Both the position numbers and the translations under genes were made by a program. 32,420 bases of DNA, taken from the NCBI GenBank assembly GCA_029251475.1, contig JAQXDF010000028.1:1-32420 (forward strand), read 5' to 3'. This document shows positions 17,144 through 25,056 of the stretch, piece after piece (within the stretch, counting starts at the first letter, position 1; every line of letters starts with the position of its first letter). Below the pieces are notes generated by a model. It saw nothing but the letters and a program-made list of their open reading frames with translations, did not search any database and was not told the origin of the DNA. This DNA comes from Rickettsiaceae bacterium. Lineage in GTDB: Bacteria > Pseudomonadota > Alphaproteobacteria > Rickettsiales > Rickettsiaceae.

Positions 17144-17541
17144 TTAAATACCATTATTTTTATTCCTATAAAATTAGTGCAAGTGGTCAAACCCACGGCT
17201 AATATATTTGCTATTTTGGGATCTAGGCCTAAAACATCAACTACTCCGTGCAAAAAAGCTAGACTTAACACTAAGGATGCGCTATATACTATATAGTATT
17301 TTATAATTTCTGCATTCCCTTTTTTCGCCTCAACTTTAAAAGTCCACTTTCTATTAAAGCCATATCCAGCAAACACACCAGAGATGAAGCCCATAGCAGA
17401 AGCCAGCAAATAATTTATATCCATGAGTTCTAGCAAGGCAATAAATATACCATAATTTATTATTGTAGACCAAACTCCAACAACAATAAATCTATAAAAT
17501 TGCTTACTAACTCCATGGCGCAACAAGTCTAATAACATCAC
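17140..17541 (-). CDS. gtrA: GtrA-family membrane protein (putative polyprenyl-phosphate-sugar flippase)
   Basis: GtrA/DPMS3 proteins have four membrane helices and are thought to flip polyprenyl-phosphate sugars or anchor the GT2 enzyme. The 133-residue protein has four hydrophobic segments. It carries the two family signatures: GFNRKWTFKVE after helix two, and NFIGIKIMVFK at the C-terminus. Together with the GT2 and GT-C genes of the operon it makes up the three parts of a GtrABC-type glucosylation system. It overlaps the HAD gene upstream and the GT-C gene downstream by 4 bases each. A start one codon later (Met2) is equally possible. Confidence 0.85.
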   Translation of the reverse strand: MMLLDLLRHGVSKQFYRFIVVGVWSTIINYGIFIALLELMDINYLLASAMGFISGVFAGYGFNRKWTFKVEAKKGNAEIIKYYIVYSASLVLSLAFLHGVVDVLGLDPKIANILAVGLTTCTNFIGIKIMVFK

Positions 17542-18203
17542 TTTTCTACCATAACTTTATAAGATTCTATGCCCATATTCTGACCACCTTTTATATCTTT
17601 ATTATCACAATCTCCTATCATAATGACTTCCTTAGGACCCAAATCAAGTTTATTTAAAGCAGCTTGAAAAATTCTAGGATCCGGTTTCTCTACCCCCACC
17701 TCCTCTGAAGTTACAAGATACTTGACACTCTGAGAAATTCCTAATTTTTGTAGCTTTCTGATTTGAATATTAGCAATCATATCGCTTACAATACATATAT
17801 CTATACCAGAAGATCTACATTCTTCTACAAAAGATAATGCATCCTTTGCAATAACCATATGATTAATAAGACTATTCCAATAAAAATCATCATACTCTTT
17901 CGCTAATTCCCAATTTCTGCCTAAGTTCATTTCTTCAAACATAGCTTGAAAGGCAAACAACCTTGAGCGACAAACTCCTTGGGGAGATAGTCTTTTAGTG
18001 ACCAAATCTCTGTTTTTGCGGTAAATATTAGAAAACTCAGCAAAGGATATATTTGGACTTATATCTCTATTATAGGAAGCGTAGCATTCTTGAATAGCTA
18101 GCTCATGGCAGCTATTATAGTGATATAAAGTATTGTCTAGGTCCATCAATACAGCTTTTACATTTGCTAAATTGATTTTTGGGAATTTTATTTTGTTTTC
18201 CAT
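17538..18203 (-). CDS. HAD-superfamily hydrolase (subfamily IA phosphatase)
   Basis: All four HAD motifs are in place in 221 residues. Motif I is DLDNT (21-25), with the nucleophile Asp21 and acid/base Asp23. Motif II is VSD (Ser140), motif III is the Lys of EKPDPRIF (173), and motif IV is GDCDNKD (197-203). A helical cap lies between motifs I and II, as in phosphoglycolate-phosphatase-like or pyrimidine 5'-nucleotidase-like members. In this operon it may remove a phosphate from a sugar intermediate. The substrate is not known. It overlaps the GDPD-like gene by 16 bases and GtrA by 4. Confidence 0.8.
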   Translation of the reverse strand: MENKIKFPKINLANVKAVLMDLDNTLYHYNSCHELAIQECYASYNRDISPNISFAEFSNIYRKNRDLVTKRLSPQGVCRSRLFAFQAMFEEMNLGRNWELAKEYDDFYWNSLINHMVIAKDALSFVEECRSSGIDICIVSDMIANIQIRKLQKLGISQSVKYLVTSEEVGVEKPDPRIFQAALNKLDLGPKEVIMIGDCDNKDIKGGQNMGIESYKVMVEK

Positions 18204-18829
18204 AATTCAGGCTTTTTTGTGCAAACTGCATCTAATTTTATATTATTATTTTGAAGAATTTTTTGAAACTCAACGGCTCTATCTATATCATGTTTTTGTA
18301 ATTCTGGAGCTACTAAGCATAATTTAAAGTTCGCATCTTTTAATTTACGAGCATTATCCTGCGTCAACGGCATTTTTGTAAAGCAATCAACCCATACCCA
18401 TCTCACTTTTCCCTCAAATGATAAAGCGTATTCTATGGGTTCGAATTCAGAGAATCTGACAGCAAGATTATCTGGAGTAAACCCTGCAATTTCTTTTGAT
18501 GCAGCTTTGTTTGAATAAATAACAAAATATGGCATTGATAAATCCAAGAAAAACCAATTTGTATAATTATATTTATTCATCAAGCTAATACATCTTGATT
18601 CTACTCCTTCCGTTTTAATATTCAAAATTATAGTACCAGTATGATTTTTCACATACTCAGCTAATAAATCCTCAAATTTCTCAGGGGAATCATCCTTTGT
18701 ATGAAAAGGGTCGTGATATAATATTAAATCATCATCATGATAGCGGATATCTATTTCTATCCCATGCGTATAGTCAACACGACTTAAATCCTTTATTGTA
18801 TTAACCCTTTGAGATATTATATGCATCAA
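18188..18829 (-). CDS. glycerophosphodiester-phosphodiesterase-like TIM-barrel protein
   Basis: The signature GIEIDIRYHDDDLILYHDPF near the N-terminus has the Glu, Asp and His-Asp of the GDPD/PI-PLC fold. Later TIIINIK-type strands (TIILNIKTEG) and WVWVDCF also fit a short barrel. The N-terminal His of the classic HRG start is not visible; this region reads ISQRVNTI. One catalytic residue is therefore missing or displaced. At 213 residues it is shorter than typical enzymes (about 250). The gene is first in the glycan operon, so it may process a phosphodiester-linked substituent such as glycerol phosphate or inositol phosphate. Alternatively it is a non-catalytic barrel. Confidence 0.6.
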   Translation of the reverse strand: MMHIISQRVNTIKDLSRVDYTHGIEIDIRYHDDDLILYHDPFHTKDDSPEKFEDLLAEYVKNHTGTIILNIKTEGVESRCISLMNKYNYTNWFFLDLSMPYFVIYSNKAASKEIAGFTPDNLAVRFSEFEPIEYALSFEGKVRWVWVDCFTKMPLTQDNARKLKDANFKLCLVAPELQKHDIDRAVEFQKILQNNNIKLDAVCTKKPELWKTK

Positions 18830-18959
18830 ATTACGCCATTTATTTTATTTCTTATCAAAAGTACAAAACCGCTAATTAAAAGCTATACATTTTATAATTT
18901 TTTTCAACTACAAAGTCTATAATCACGAGTTTTCTTTCAATTGCTTAAGTTCATTCTTA

Positions 18960-18988
18960 TTGACTATTTATACTTTAAAGTAGATACT
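18960..18988 (+). promoter_or_regulatory. possible promoter of the MFS-SSS operon
   Basis: TTGACT (18960-18965) lies 17 bases before GATACT (18983-18988, 4/6 match). The leader would be about 40 bases and includes an excellent ribosome site, GGAGGG (19028-19033), just before the ATG at 19036. The 206-base gap is divergent and must also contain the promoter of the minus-strand glycan operon. For that I see only AT-rich -10-like sequence and no convincing -35 box. Confidence 0.35.
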
Positions 18989-19035
18989 AATCCGCTGTAT
19001 AACAAGAACAAATAGAGTTTCTTGATAGGAGGGAA

Positions 19036-20304
19036 ATGCTTACTAAAAGGATATTTTTTATCATCTGGCTTTTTGGAGTTATGAGTGGCTTCACTTTGAT
19101 GATTAGTAGCAACACCTTGAATTTCTGGCTCTCCAAAGAAGGGGTTAACATAAAAACAATTGGCATTTTCGCCTTAATTTCTTTGCCCTATGCCATCAAT
19201 TTTCTCTGGTCACCTATATTTGATACTAAAAAAATTCATACATTGAATAACCTGTTTGGCCAGCGTGTGTCCTGGCTGCTACTAATACAATCATGCCTTG
19301 CCTTTAGCGTTTATTTGATGAGCTTATTTTCCCCTTCAGAAAACTTGTTTATGATTGCTATGTGCGGCCTAATCATCTCTTTTTTTGCATCCGCTCAAGA
19401 CACTATACTAGGGGCATTAAGGACCGAATTAGTGGATAAAGACCAACAAGGGGAAATCTCAGGAATGTATATTTTTGGCTATCGGATGGGTATGCTGATA
19501 TCTGGCTCTGGGGCTATTTATATATCGCAATATATCGACTGGGATTCAGTCTATAAACTGTTTAGTCTTGTTATACTTGCGTTCCCTATATCCCTAATAT
19601 TATTTTCTAAGGATTTAATCTCTCCCTACCAGCCATATAAAAAAACAGACGCACTTTATACGTTCAAAAAAACACATCAATTAAAAGATTTATTCTTTAA
19701 AATAATAAAGCCCATAGGCAGCACAAAATATATCATTTTGGTCATAAGCTTCTTAATCTTATATAGATTGCCTGATAATTTTATTGTCACAATGATCAAC
19801 CCCTTTTTACTACACATAGGGTATAATGAATTCGAGATCTCTACTGCTGGTAAGCTATTTGGCGTAACTGCTGCAATGGTTGGAGGATTAATAGCTAGCC
19901 ATATCATGAAAACAAAGAATATACATGATAGCTTGTTCATATTTGGGGCGATACATGCTATTGCCCATATTCTATTTATTGTACAAGAAATTTATGGCAA
20001 TAACTTATATTTGTTGTTTATAGTCATAGGTTTTGAGAGTATAAGCGGAGGAATGAGCATGGCAGCATACATAGCTTTTATCTCCTATCTTTGCCACGGA
20101 AAGTTCCGAGCCACCCAATACTCATTTTTATCCTCTATGATGGGGGTGTCTCGTTCTATACTGCCTGCAATTTCTGGTTATATAGTAGCTAATTTTGGCT
20201 GGACTATTTTTTATGCATTTACTACATTGGCCACCATTCCCTCATTGATACTGATAATATATTTAAAAAAATTATCTGATAATAAACTAAAGAGACTTTC
20301 ATGA
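19036..20304 (+). CDS. AmpG-like major facilitator transporter
   Basis: A 422-residue protein with twelve hydrophobic segments, typical of the AmpG branch of MFS, which imports anhydromuropeptides in many bacteria. Support comes from FLWSPIFDTK early in loop 2-3, FFASAQDTILGALRTELV with the AQD motif, and YRMGMLISGSGA. The related Rickettsia proteins exist as several paralogues whose substrates are unproven, so muropeptide uptake is only a working idea. An unusually strong Shine-Dalgarno, AGGAGGG, precedes the ATG. The TGA overlaps the start of the next transporter (ATGA), so the two are co-translated. Confidence 0.7.
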   Translation: MLTKRIFFIIWLFGVMSGFTLMISSNTLNFWLSKEGVNIKTIGIFALISLPYAINFLWSPIFDTKKIHTLNNLFGQRVSWLLLIQSCLAFSVYLMSLFSPSENLFMIAMCGLIISFFASAQDTILGALRTELVDKDQQGEISGMYIFGYRMGMLISGSGAIYISQYIDWDSVYKLFSLVILAFPISLILFSKDLISPYQPYKKTDALYTFKKTHQLKDLFFKIIKPIGSTKYIILVISFLILYRLPDNFIVTMINPFLLHIGYNEFEISTAGKLFGVTAAMVGGLIASHIMKTKNIHDSLFIFGAIHAIAHILFIVQEIYGNNLYLLFIVIGFESISGGMSMAAYIAFISYLCHGKFRATQYSFLSSMMGVSRSILPAISGYIVANFGWTIFYAFTTLATIPSLILIIYLKKLSDNKLKRLS

Positions 20305-21683
20305 TCGATATTACCATTGTTGTTATATATCTAGTTGCTCTGCTGATTATAGGCATAAGACAAAAGTCTAAACTTGAAGGCTTTAATAAATTCTCCAAAC
20401 TTGATGATAAAGTCAGCAAAAGCAAATTAATGCTTGTTGCAACCATATTTGTATCCACGATTGGAGGCGGAACTACCTTTGGCATATCAGAAAAAGCCTT
20501 TGCTGATAATATTGCCTATAGCTATGGCCTTCTATTTGCTATCCCCGTAGACATATTGATTGCTTTCTATGTTGTGCCCAGACTAAGCAAGCACCATGGA
20601 GCCGAAAGCGTTGGTGATATCATGCATGTATATTATGGCAATACTGGCAGATATATTGCTGGTATGGCCGCGATTTTGGTATCCATTGGTTTAGTAGCTG
20701 CACAAATTAGCGTAAGCGGGCGTATATTTGAATATATATTGCAAATAGATTACTTATGGGGAGTTGTTCTAAGCTATGGAATTATTGTTGCCTATACAAC
20801 GATTGGAGGTATGAGATCTGTATTATTTGCTAATCAACTACAATTTTTTGCTATAATAGTCGCAATACCAGCTATTTCTATTTTTGGGTTTTATCAAATT
20901 GGCTTAGAAAATTTTATAAACTCTATCCCGTCCGAAAAGTTCTCGTTCTCAGCAAGCCCTGACCTAGTGACAACCACCATTGTTGCTACATTAGGATTTG
21001 CCGTCATGAACTTATTCCCTACTTTCATTCAAAGAGCTTTAATTAACAAAGATAGCGCAGCTACTAGTAATGCAATATATATCAAGTCGATCATATATGC
21101 TTTATTCATTGTATTTATAACTTTAAATGGCCTAATTGCGTTTGTAGAATATCCTGATGTAAAAGCTAGCCTAGCTCTACCACATTTAATAGACCACCTA
21201 ATACCTGTTGGCATACAAGGTCTTGTTGTTGTGGGGCTGCTAGCTGCAGTGATGTCCACAGCTGACTCAGATTTAAACATCACGACCATCACTCTGGTAA
21301 AAGATTTTCTGCGCCCATTATTCTCAATTCAGAGCCCCGAGCGCATGTTGATGGTAGCGCGTATTATCAATGTGTTGATTGGTAGTTTAGCCATAATCAT
21401 ATCTTTAAAGTTTACTAAGGTAGTAAATCTAGTGATCTTTATTGCTGGATTTTGGGGACCAGTAATCATCACTCCATTAGTATTGGCTTTATTTAATATT
21501 GTAATCAGTAAAAAGGGCCTAATCATGTCATGTGCATCTGGCCTTATAACTTTTTTAGTATGGGAGCAATTTTTCGCCACTGATTATAACTTGAAGGGAG
21601 TTTTTGTTGGAACAATGTCAAACTTACTGGTGTTCATGGTATTTTATGTTATTTCCAAACGTCCATTAATCAGACATAGCTAA
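20301..21683 (+). CDS. sodium:solute symporter, SSS family
   Basis: Sodium-driven symporters of this family take up proline, pantothenate, sugars and other solutes. The 460-residue protein has about thirteen hydrophobic segments. TIFVSTIGGGTTFGISEKAF corresponds to the first conserved block, with its small-residue TM2 region. YTTIGGMRSVLFANQLQFFA is the very typical SSS loop (GGM--V--TD-x-Q-like). VVGLLAAVMSTADSDLN is the TM9-type Na+-site helix. Substrate specificity cannot be read. It overlaps the AmpG-like gene by four bases. A hairpin follows at 21727-21758. Confidence 0.8.
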   Translation: MIDITIVVIYLVALLIIGIRQKSKLEGFNKFSKLDDKVSKSKLMLVATIFVSTIGGGTTFGISEKAFADNIAYSYGLLFAIPVDILIAFYVVPRLSKHHGAESVGDIMHVYYGNTGRYIAGMAAILVSIGLVAAQISVSGRIFEYILQIDYLWGVVLSYGIIVAYTTIGGMRSVLFANQLQFFAIIVAIPAISIFGFYQIGLENFINSIPSEKFSFSASPDLVTTTIVATLGFAVMNLFPTFIQRALINKDSAATSNAIYIKSIIYALFIVFITLNGLIAFVEYPDVKASLALPHLIDHLIPVGIQGLVVVGLLAAVMSTADSDLNITTITLVKDFLRPLFSIQSPERMLMVARIINVLIGSLAIIISLKFTKVVNLVIFIAGFWGPVIITPLVLALFNIVISKKGLIMSCASGLITFLVWEQFFATDYNLKGVFVGTMSNLLVFMVFYVISKRPLIRHS

Positions 21684-21726
21684 TTCTATTAGTTTTCTTG
21701 CAGAAATTTGTATGTAGATTCCTTGG

Positions 21727-21758
21727 GAGCTGCTAGAGCCTTGATGGTCTAGCAACTC
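21727..21758. terminator. hairpin between convergent genes, possible bidirectional terminator
   Basis: TGCTAGA (21731-21737) pairs with TCTAGCA (21748-21754), with two further G-C pairs inside and GAG/CTC outside after one mismatch. It lies between the SSS gene (plus) and the LRR gene (minus). There is no long T run directly after it; the next is at about 21778-21782. Terminator function is therefore likely but not certain. Confidence 0.5.
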
Positions 21759-21781
21759 CGTATTTAATGAGGCAGGATTTT

Positions 21782-23095
21782 TTAGTGGTCTGCTACAGCA
21801 TCACCAATAACTTCGCTTGCCTCTTCAGTAGCTCTTGTGTTGTTATGCATGATATTAATACATGTTAGAGTACAATTTGTTTTTAGATCCTCTGTTATTT
21901 TTCTAGCATCAGTCTCGTATTCCTCAGCTTGTTCTGCCATTTCGGCTATGGTTATGCCGCCACCGCCTGAGCCATCTAGTGGCCTGTCCATTAGGCTATC
22001 TTCACTTAATGCTTTGTCAGAGTCTTTTTCAGGAGCAGAAAAAGCTTCCTTCAAAACCCTGGCATCTTCTGCAGTTAAATAGCTACCGATTTTTCCCAGC
22101 GCTTGATATGACTGTAAGTTGCTATATTTTATTTCAACAATACTGCCTTCTGAATCCTCAATAAAGATATTTTTAGTCTTTAGCAAAGGCGTAGCTCTAG
22201 CAAAACCTACTAAATCTTGATGAATAGTTACCTTTGCATCTAATGTTTCGATATAAGAACCTAGGTCATATTGTTGTAACATTTGCTTAAAGTATGCTTT
22301 ATTTTCTGCATATCTCTCAAGCGGATTGATTATGTGGTCCGTTAAAAACTTAGTATGTTTAATATTTGGAATCTCTCTAATGTCAATATCTTCAATACCC
22401 CCGCCCTGAGCAATTTGCTTAAGCTTTTCTACAACAGCGTATTGAATTAACTTGTTGAGATCAATATGTTTGTCTAAGTCTATATTAAGGTTAAAGCCTA
22501 TAGCGCCACCATCAAGATTAAGCAAGGTTATAGTGCTGTTTTCTTTAAGGGCCGCTGCAAATAGCCCAGCACCTTTATCGCCTATATTGTTACCATATAG
22601 ATTAAGCGCGATTAGGGTGGTGTTTGTTTTCAGAGACTCTGCAAGTAGCGCAGCACCTTTAGTGCCTATAAGTGTTACAGGAAGAATAAGCGAGGTTAGA
22701 GTGTTGTTTATTTGCAGAGCATTTGCTAATGCCTCGGCACCTTTATCGCCTATATCGCTCATACCAATCCTAAGAGAGGTTAGAGTCTTGTTTGTTTCTA
22801 GAGCCTCTGCAAATGCCTTTGCGTCTTCATAGCCCATGTTGTTATAACTAAGATCAAGCTTGGTTAGAGTGCTGTTTGTTTTGAGAGCCTCTGCCAATGC
22901 TTCTGCACCTTCATCGCCTATTTGGCTATTATAAATAAAAAGCGAGGTTAGAGTGTTGTTTGTTTTTAGAGCCTCTGCAAGTAGCCTAGCTCCTTTACTT
23001 AATATATGGTAAGTATTATGCCTAAGCTCAGTTATTTCAGCTCTTTCCTCTAGTGAAAAGTTTAGAAATTCTTGTAAATTTTCGCATGTTTTCAT
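21782..23095 (-). CDS. leucine-rich-repeat protein, NLR/RI-like
   Basis: Residues about 33-200 hold six repeats of about 28 residues of the pattern GAEALAEALKTN-TLT-L-L--N-IGD-, the RI-like class common in eukaryotic NLR and ribonuclease-inhibitor proteins. Residues about 200-380 have no repeat and no recognised domain. A Gly-rich linker (GSGGGG) follows, then a lone degenerate repeat-like unit (KTNCTLTCINIMHNN) near the C-terminus. There is no signal peptide or membrane segment. Such proteins are commonly effectors or adhesins in intracellular bacteria, but transport of this one is not shown. The 84-base DNA repeats invite unit gain or loss. It converges on the SSS gene and diverges from recO across 240 bases. 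Confidence 0.8.
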   Translation of the reverse strand: MKTCENLQEFLNFSLEERAEITELRHNTYHILSKGARLLAEALKTNNTLTSLFIYNSQIGDEGAEALAEALKTNSTLTKLDLSYNNMGYEDAKAFAEALETNKTLTSLRIGMSDIGDKGAEALANALQINNTLTSLILPVTLIGTKGAALLAESLKTNTTLIALNLYGNNIGDKGAGLFAAALKENSTITLLNLDGGAIGFNLNIDLDKHIDLNKLIQYAVVEKLKQIAQGGGIEDIDIREIPNIKHTKFLTDHIINPLERYAENKAYFKQMLQQYDLGSYIETLDAKVTIHQDLVGFARATPLLKTKNIFIEDSEGSIVEIKYSNLQSYQALGKIGSYLTAEDARVLKEAFSAPEKDSDKALSEDSLMDRPLDGSGGGGITIAEMAEQAEEYETDARKITEDLKTNCTLTCINIMHNNTRATEEASEVIGDAVADH

Positions 23096-23172
23096 TTTGT
23101 CATCTCTATTTATTATATATCTATTGCTTGCATTTGATAGAATTAAAGTTCTGTCGACACTATATCAATCAT

Positions 23173-23195
23173 ATTAAATAATGTCATTATTTAAT
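23173..23195. promoter_or_regulatory. perfect 11-base-arm palindrome, possible operator
   Basis: ATTAAATAATG and CATTATTTAAT are perfect inverted arms around a single T, in the divergent region between the LRR gene and recO. An AT-rich symmetric site of this length suits a dimeric regulator. It is about 80 bases upstream of the LRR start. With this base composition some palindromes occur by chance. For recO only a -10-like TATAAT at 23294-23299 is visible. Confidence 0.35.
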
Positions 23196-23335
23196 CTTAA
23201 ATCGTCTACTCTAAGCGTCCATTAGTGAAATACACCTAGTATCAGCATTTTCTTGTAGTTAACTTATTTATATCATTGTTTTTGCGCGCGCATTATAATA
23301 GAATTCTGATTTATAATATGATTTCTTAGAGCAAC

Positions 23336-24049
23336 ATGAATTTCCGTGATCAAGGCATAATAATCTCAAAGAAACCTCTCAAAGAGCGCAGTTCTATCAT
23401 CACTGTATTCACAGAAGAGCACGGGATATATTCAGGTGTACTAAACCAATATAACAAAAAAACAGGAGATAATTTAGTTGAAGGAAATCTTATAGATTTT
23501 TTCTGGAGCGCTCGTTTACATGAACATATTGGCTCTGTTAAAGCTGAACTAATCAAGTCCTATAACTCCCATATTATTATGGATAAAACCAAACTATATG
23601 CATTTAATTCTATAGTCAGTTTGCTGAAAATGTCTTTCTGCGAACGCGAAGAACATAATAATTTATTCCCAATCCTTATGCATTTCGTTGAAAGCTTTAA
23701 GCATAGTTTTTCTTTTGAAAAATATATAAATTTAGAATTAGAGATCCTAGCAGAATCTGGATATAAACTGCAACTAGACCATTGTGCCGTCACAAATTCT
23801 AGCGATGATTTATACTATGTATCTCCAAAATCTGGGAGAGCAGTCTCCAAAAAAGCTGGCGACTCTTATGCCGACAAACTACTTAAACTTCCCTCTTTTC
23901 TGCTTAGCGACGCTCGAGCAAATAAACAAGAGGCACATTATGCGCTGCGCCTGACTTCGTATTTTTTAGAGCGCTATATCTTTATAAACAACCCACCACC
24001 GGGCGCTAGGAAGAATTTTATCGAATATTTTTTATCTCTCAGTCAGTAG
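23336..24049 (+). CDS. recO: DNA repair protein RecO
   Basis: RecO anneals single-stranded DNA and loads RecA with RecR in the RecFOR pathway. The 237-residue protein begins with the expected OB-fold segment: FRDQGIIISKKPLKERSSI, then ITVFTEEHG and YSGVL. A helical domain follows, and the ending, LTSYFLERYIF--NPPPGARKNF, resembles RecO C-termini. The length is normal. The zinc-finger cysteines found in some RecO proteins are absent, as in many alphaproteobacteria. It stands alone, divergent from the LRR gene, and overlaps the convergent hydrolase gene by 11 bases at their 3' ends. Confidence 0.88.
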   Translation: MNFRDQGIIISKKPLKERSSIITVFTEEHGIYSGVLNQYNKKTGDNLVEGNLIDFFWSARLHEHIGSVKAELIKSYNSHIIMDKTKLYAFNSIVSLLKMSFCEREEHNNLFPILMHFVESFKHSFSFEKYINLELEILAESGYKLQLDHCAVTNSSDDLYYVSPKSGRAVSKKAGDSYADKLLKLPSFLLSDARANKQEAHYALRLTSYFLERYIFINNPPPGARKNFIEYFLSLSQ

Positions 24050-25055
24050 GATTTTTTGCACAATACTCAAGATAAACATTTATTACCTCATACACCGAAA
24101 TATACTTTCCTGAATCTTTTGATTTAACTTGAAAATGATGAAGGGCAGCTATATGGGGGTCTTTTTTGCTGCTACCCTTATAAGTGATTTGGCTATGCTC
24201 ATATAGCCACCTGTAAGTTTCTTTATAATCCTCGATGCAAAGCTCATAGTTTTTATGAAAATCAATCATGCTATGATATTCTGCACCTTCAACGATAATG
24301 CCATCACCGAAACGTCGCAAATGACAACGATATGGTCCGAGAGTATAAAAATCTGCTCCAGCTGTTATTTCCCAACCGGAATATTTCAAAATTTTACCCA
24401 ATATCTTCTCTAAAAATGGAGTCTTATAATGATGAGCAAACACTGCTGCCAAGCTTTTAAAGGAATTACTATTAATCTGACGAAGCGGCCTCCCCCTGAT
24501 CGCTCTATAATGTTCTGAGACCATTTCTTGCACGCCTGCACCAAGAGAATTGCCTTGGACAATTATTTTCTCATAAGGAACTCCTCGCTGCAACAAGAAT
24601 TCCACTACAGCAATACCATCATCAACCATATCTGATAGGCAGAGGGTTTTGCCGGTGCTGGACTTAAAGCCCTTATGATTAAACCCTAACACCGCAGCCC
24701 CAGTTGCTCTAGCCTGCCTAGCCATATCTCTAAACCTGCATTCATAATACTCTTCCCTGCCTTGAAAGAACACAAAATAGAAACCAGCTCCCCGCTTACC
24801 AAGGGACACCTCTTGATTTGGCATTATCAGAACTGAGTCCAGGCGATCATTGCCTGAAATAATATATTGGCGATTCAACTGCAGAGACTGAAAGTCGCTA
24901 TAAAACCTAGCTCCTTTTTGGCGCTGAGTCGCAACAAAATCTGAAAAGATGGACTCTTCATCTTGCCCTTTATATTTCTTTGCTTTATACCAATCCGTTC
25001 TATTTGTGGGGTAAAAAATCTTAGCGAAGAAATTTCTCAAAAAACGCTGGAACAT
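24039..25055 (-). CDS. alpha/beta-hydrolase (lipase/esterase-like), candidate effector
   Basis: A 338-residue protein. The nucleophile elbow is GNSLGAG (168-174, Ser170), preceded by a VVEFLLQRGVPYEKIIVQ strand typical of the fold. FNHKGFKSSTGKT is the loop before the helix, and EYHSMIDFH supplies a likely catalytic His (about 261). It is reminiscent of Legionella Sdb/SidB-type lipase-like effectors, but only by general pattern. The N-terminus (MFQRFLRNFFAKIFYP) is amphipathic and basic rather than a clear signal peptide. It is read directly before the DUF2608 gene pair in the same strand (2-base gap; the DUF2608 gene ends at 25057), so the three are probably one operon with this gene last. 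Confidence 0.65.
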   Translation of the reverse strand: MFQRFLRNFFAKIFYPTNRTDWYKAKKYKGQDEESIFSDFVATQRQKGARFYSDFQSLQLNRQYIISGNDRLDSVLIMPNQEVSLGKRGAGFYFVFFQGREEYYECRFRDMARQARATGAAVLGFNHKGFKSSTGKTLCLSDMVDDGIAVVEFLLQRGVPYEKIIVQGNSLGAGVQEMVSEHYRAIRGRPLRQINSNSFKSLAAVFAHHYKTPFLEKILGKILKYSGWEITAGADFYTLGPYRCHLRRFGDGIIVEGAEYHSMIDFHKNYELCIEDYKETYRWLYEHSQITYKGSSKKDPHIAALHHFQVKSKDSGKYISVYEVINVYLEYCAKNPTD

Positions 25056-25056
25056 C

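Noticed and set aside
18830-19035. Clear promoter for the minus-strand glycan operon
   Set aside because: Several AT-rich -10-like strings exist but none has a -35 box at 16-18 bases, so no site is called.
22452-22832. Plus-strand 126-codon frame opposite the LRR gene
   Set aside because: It is the antisense of the periodic LRR repeats; the repeated Ser/Ala/Pro/Ile pattern is a mirror of the 84-base units, not a protein.
23281-23292. GCGCGCGC run before recO as a Z-DNA or regulatory site
   Set aside because: It is only about 8 bases long. It lies next to a -10-like TATAAT but with no -35 box at the right distance; chance is sufficient.
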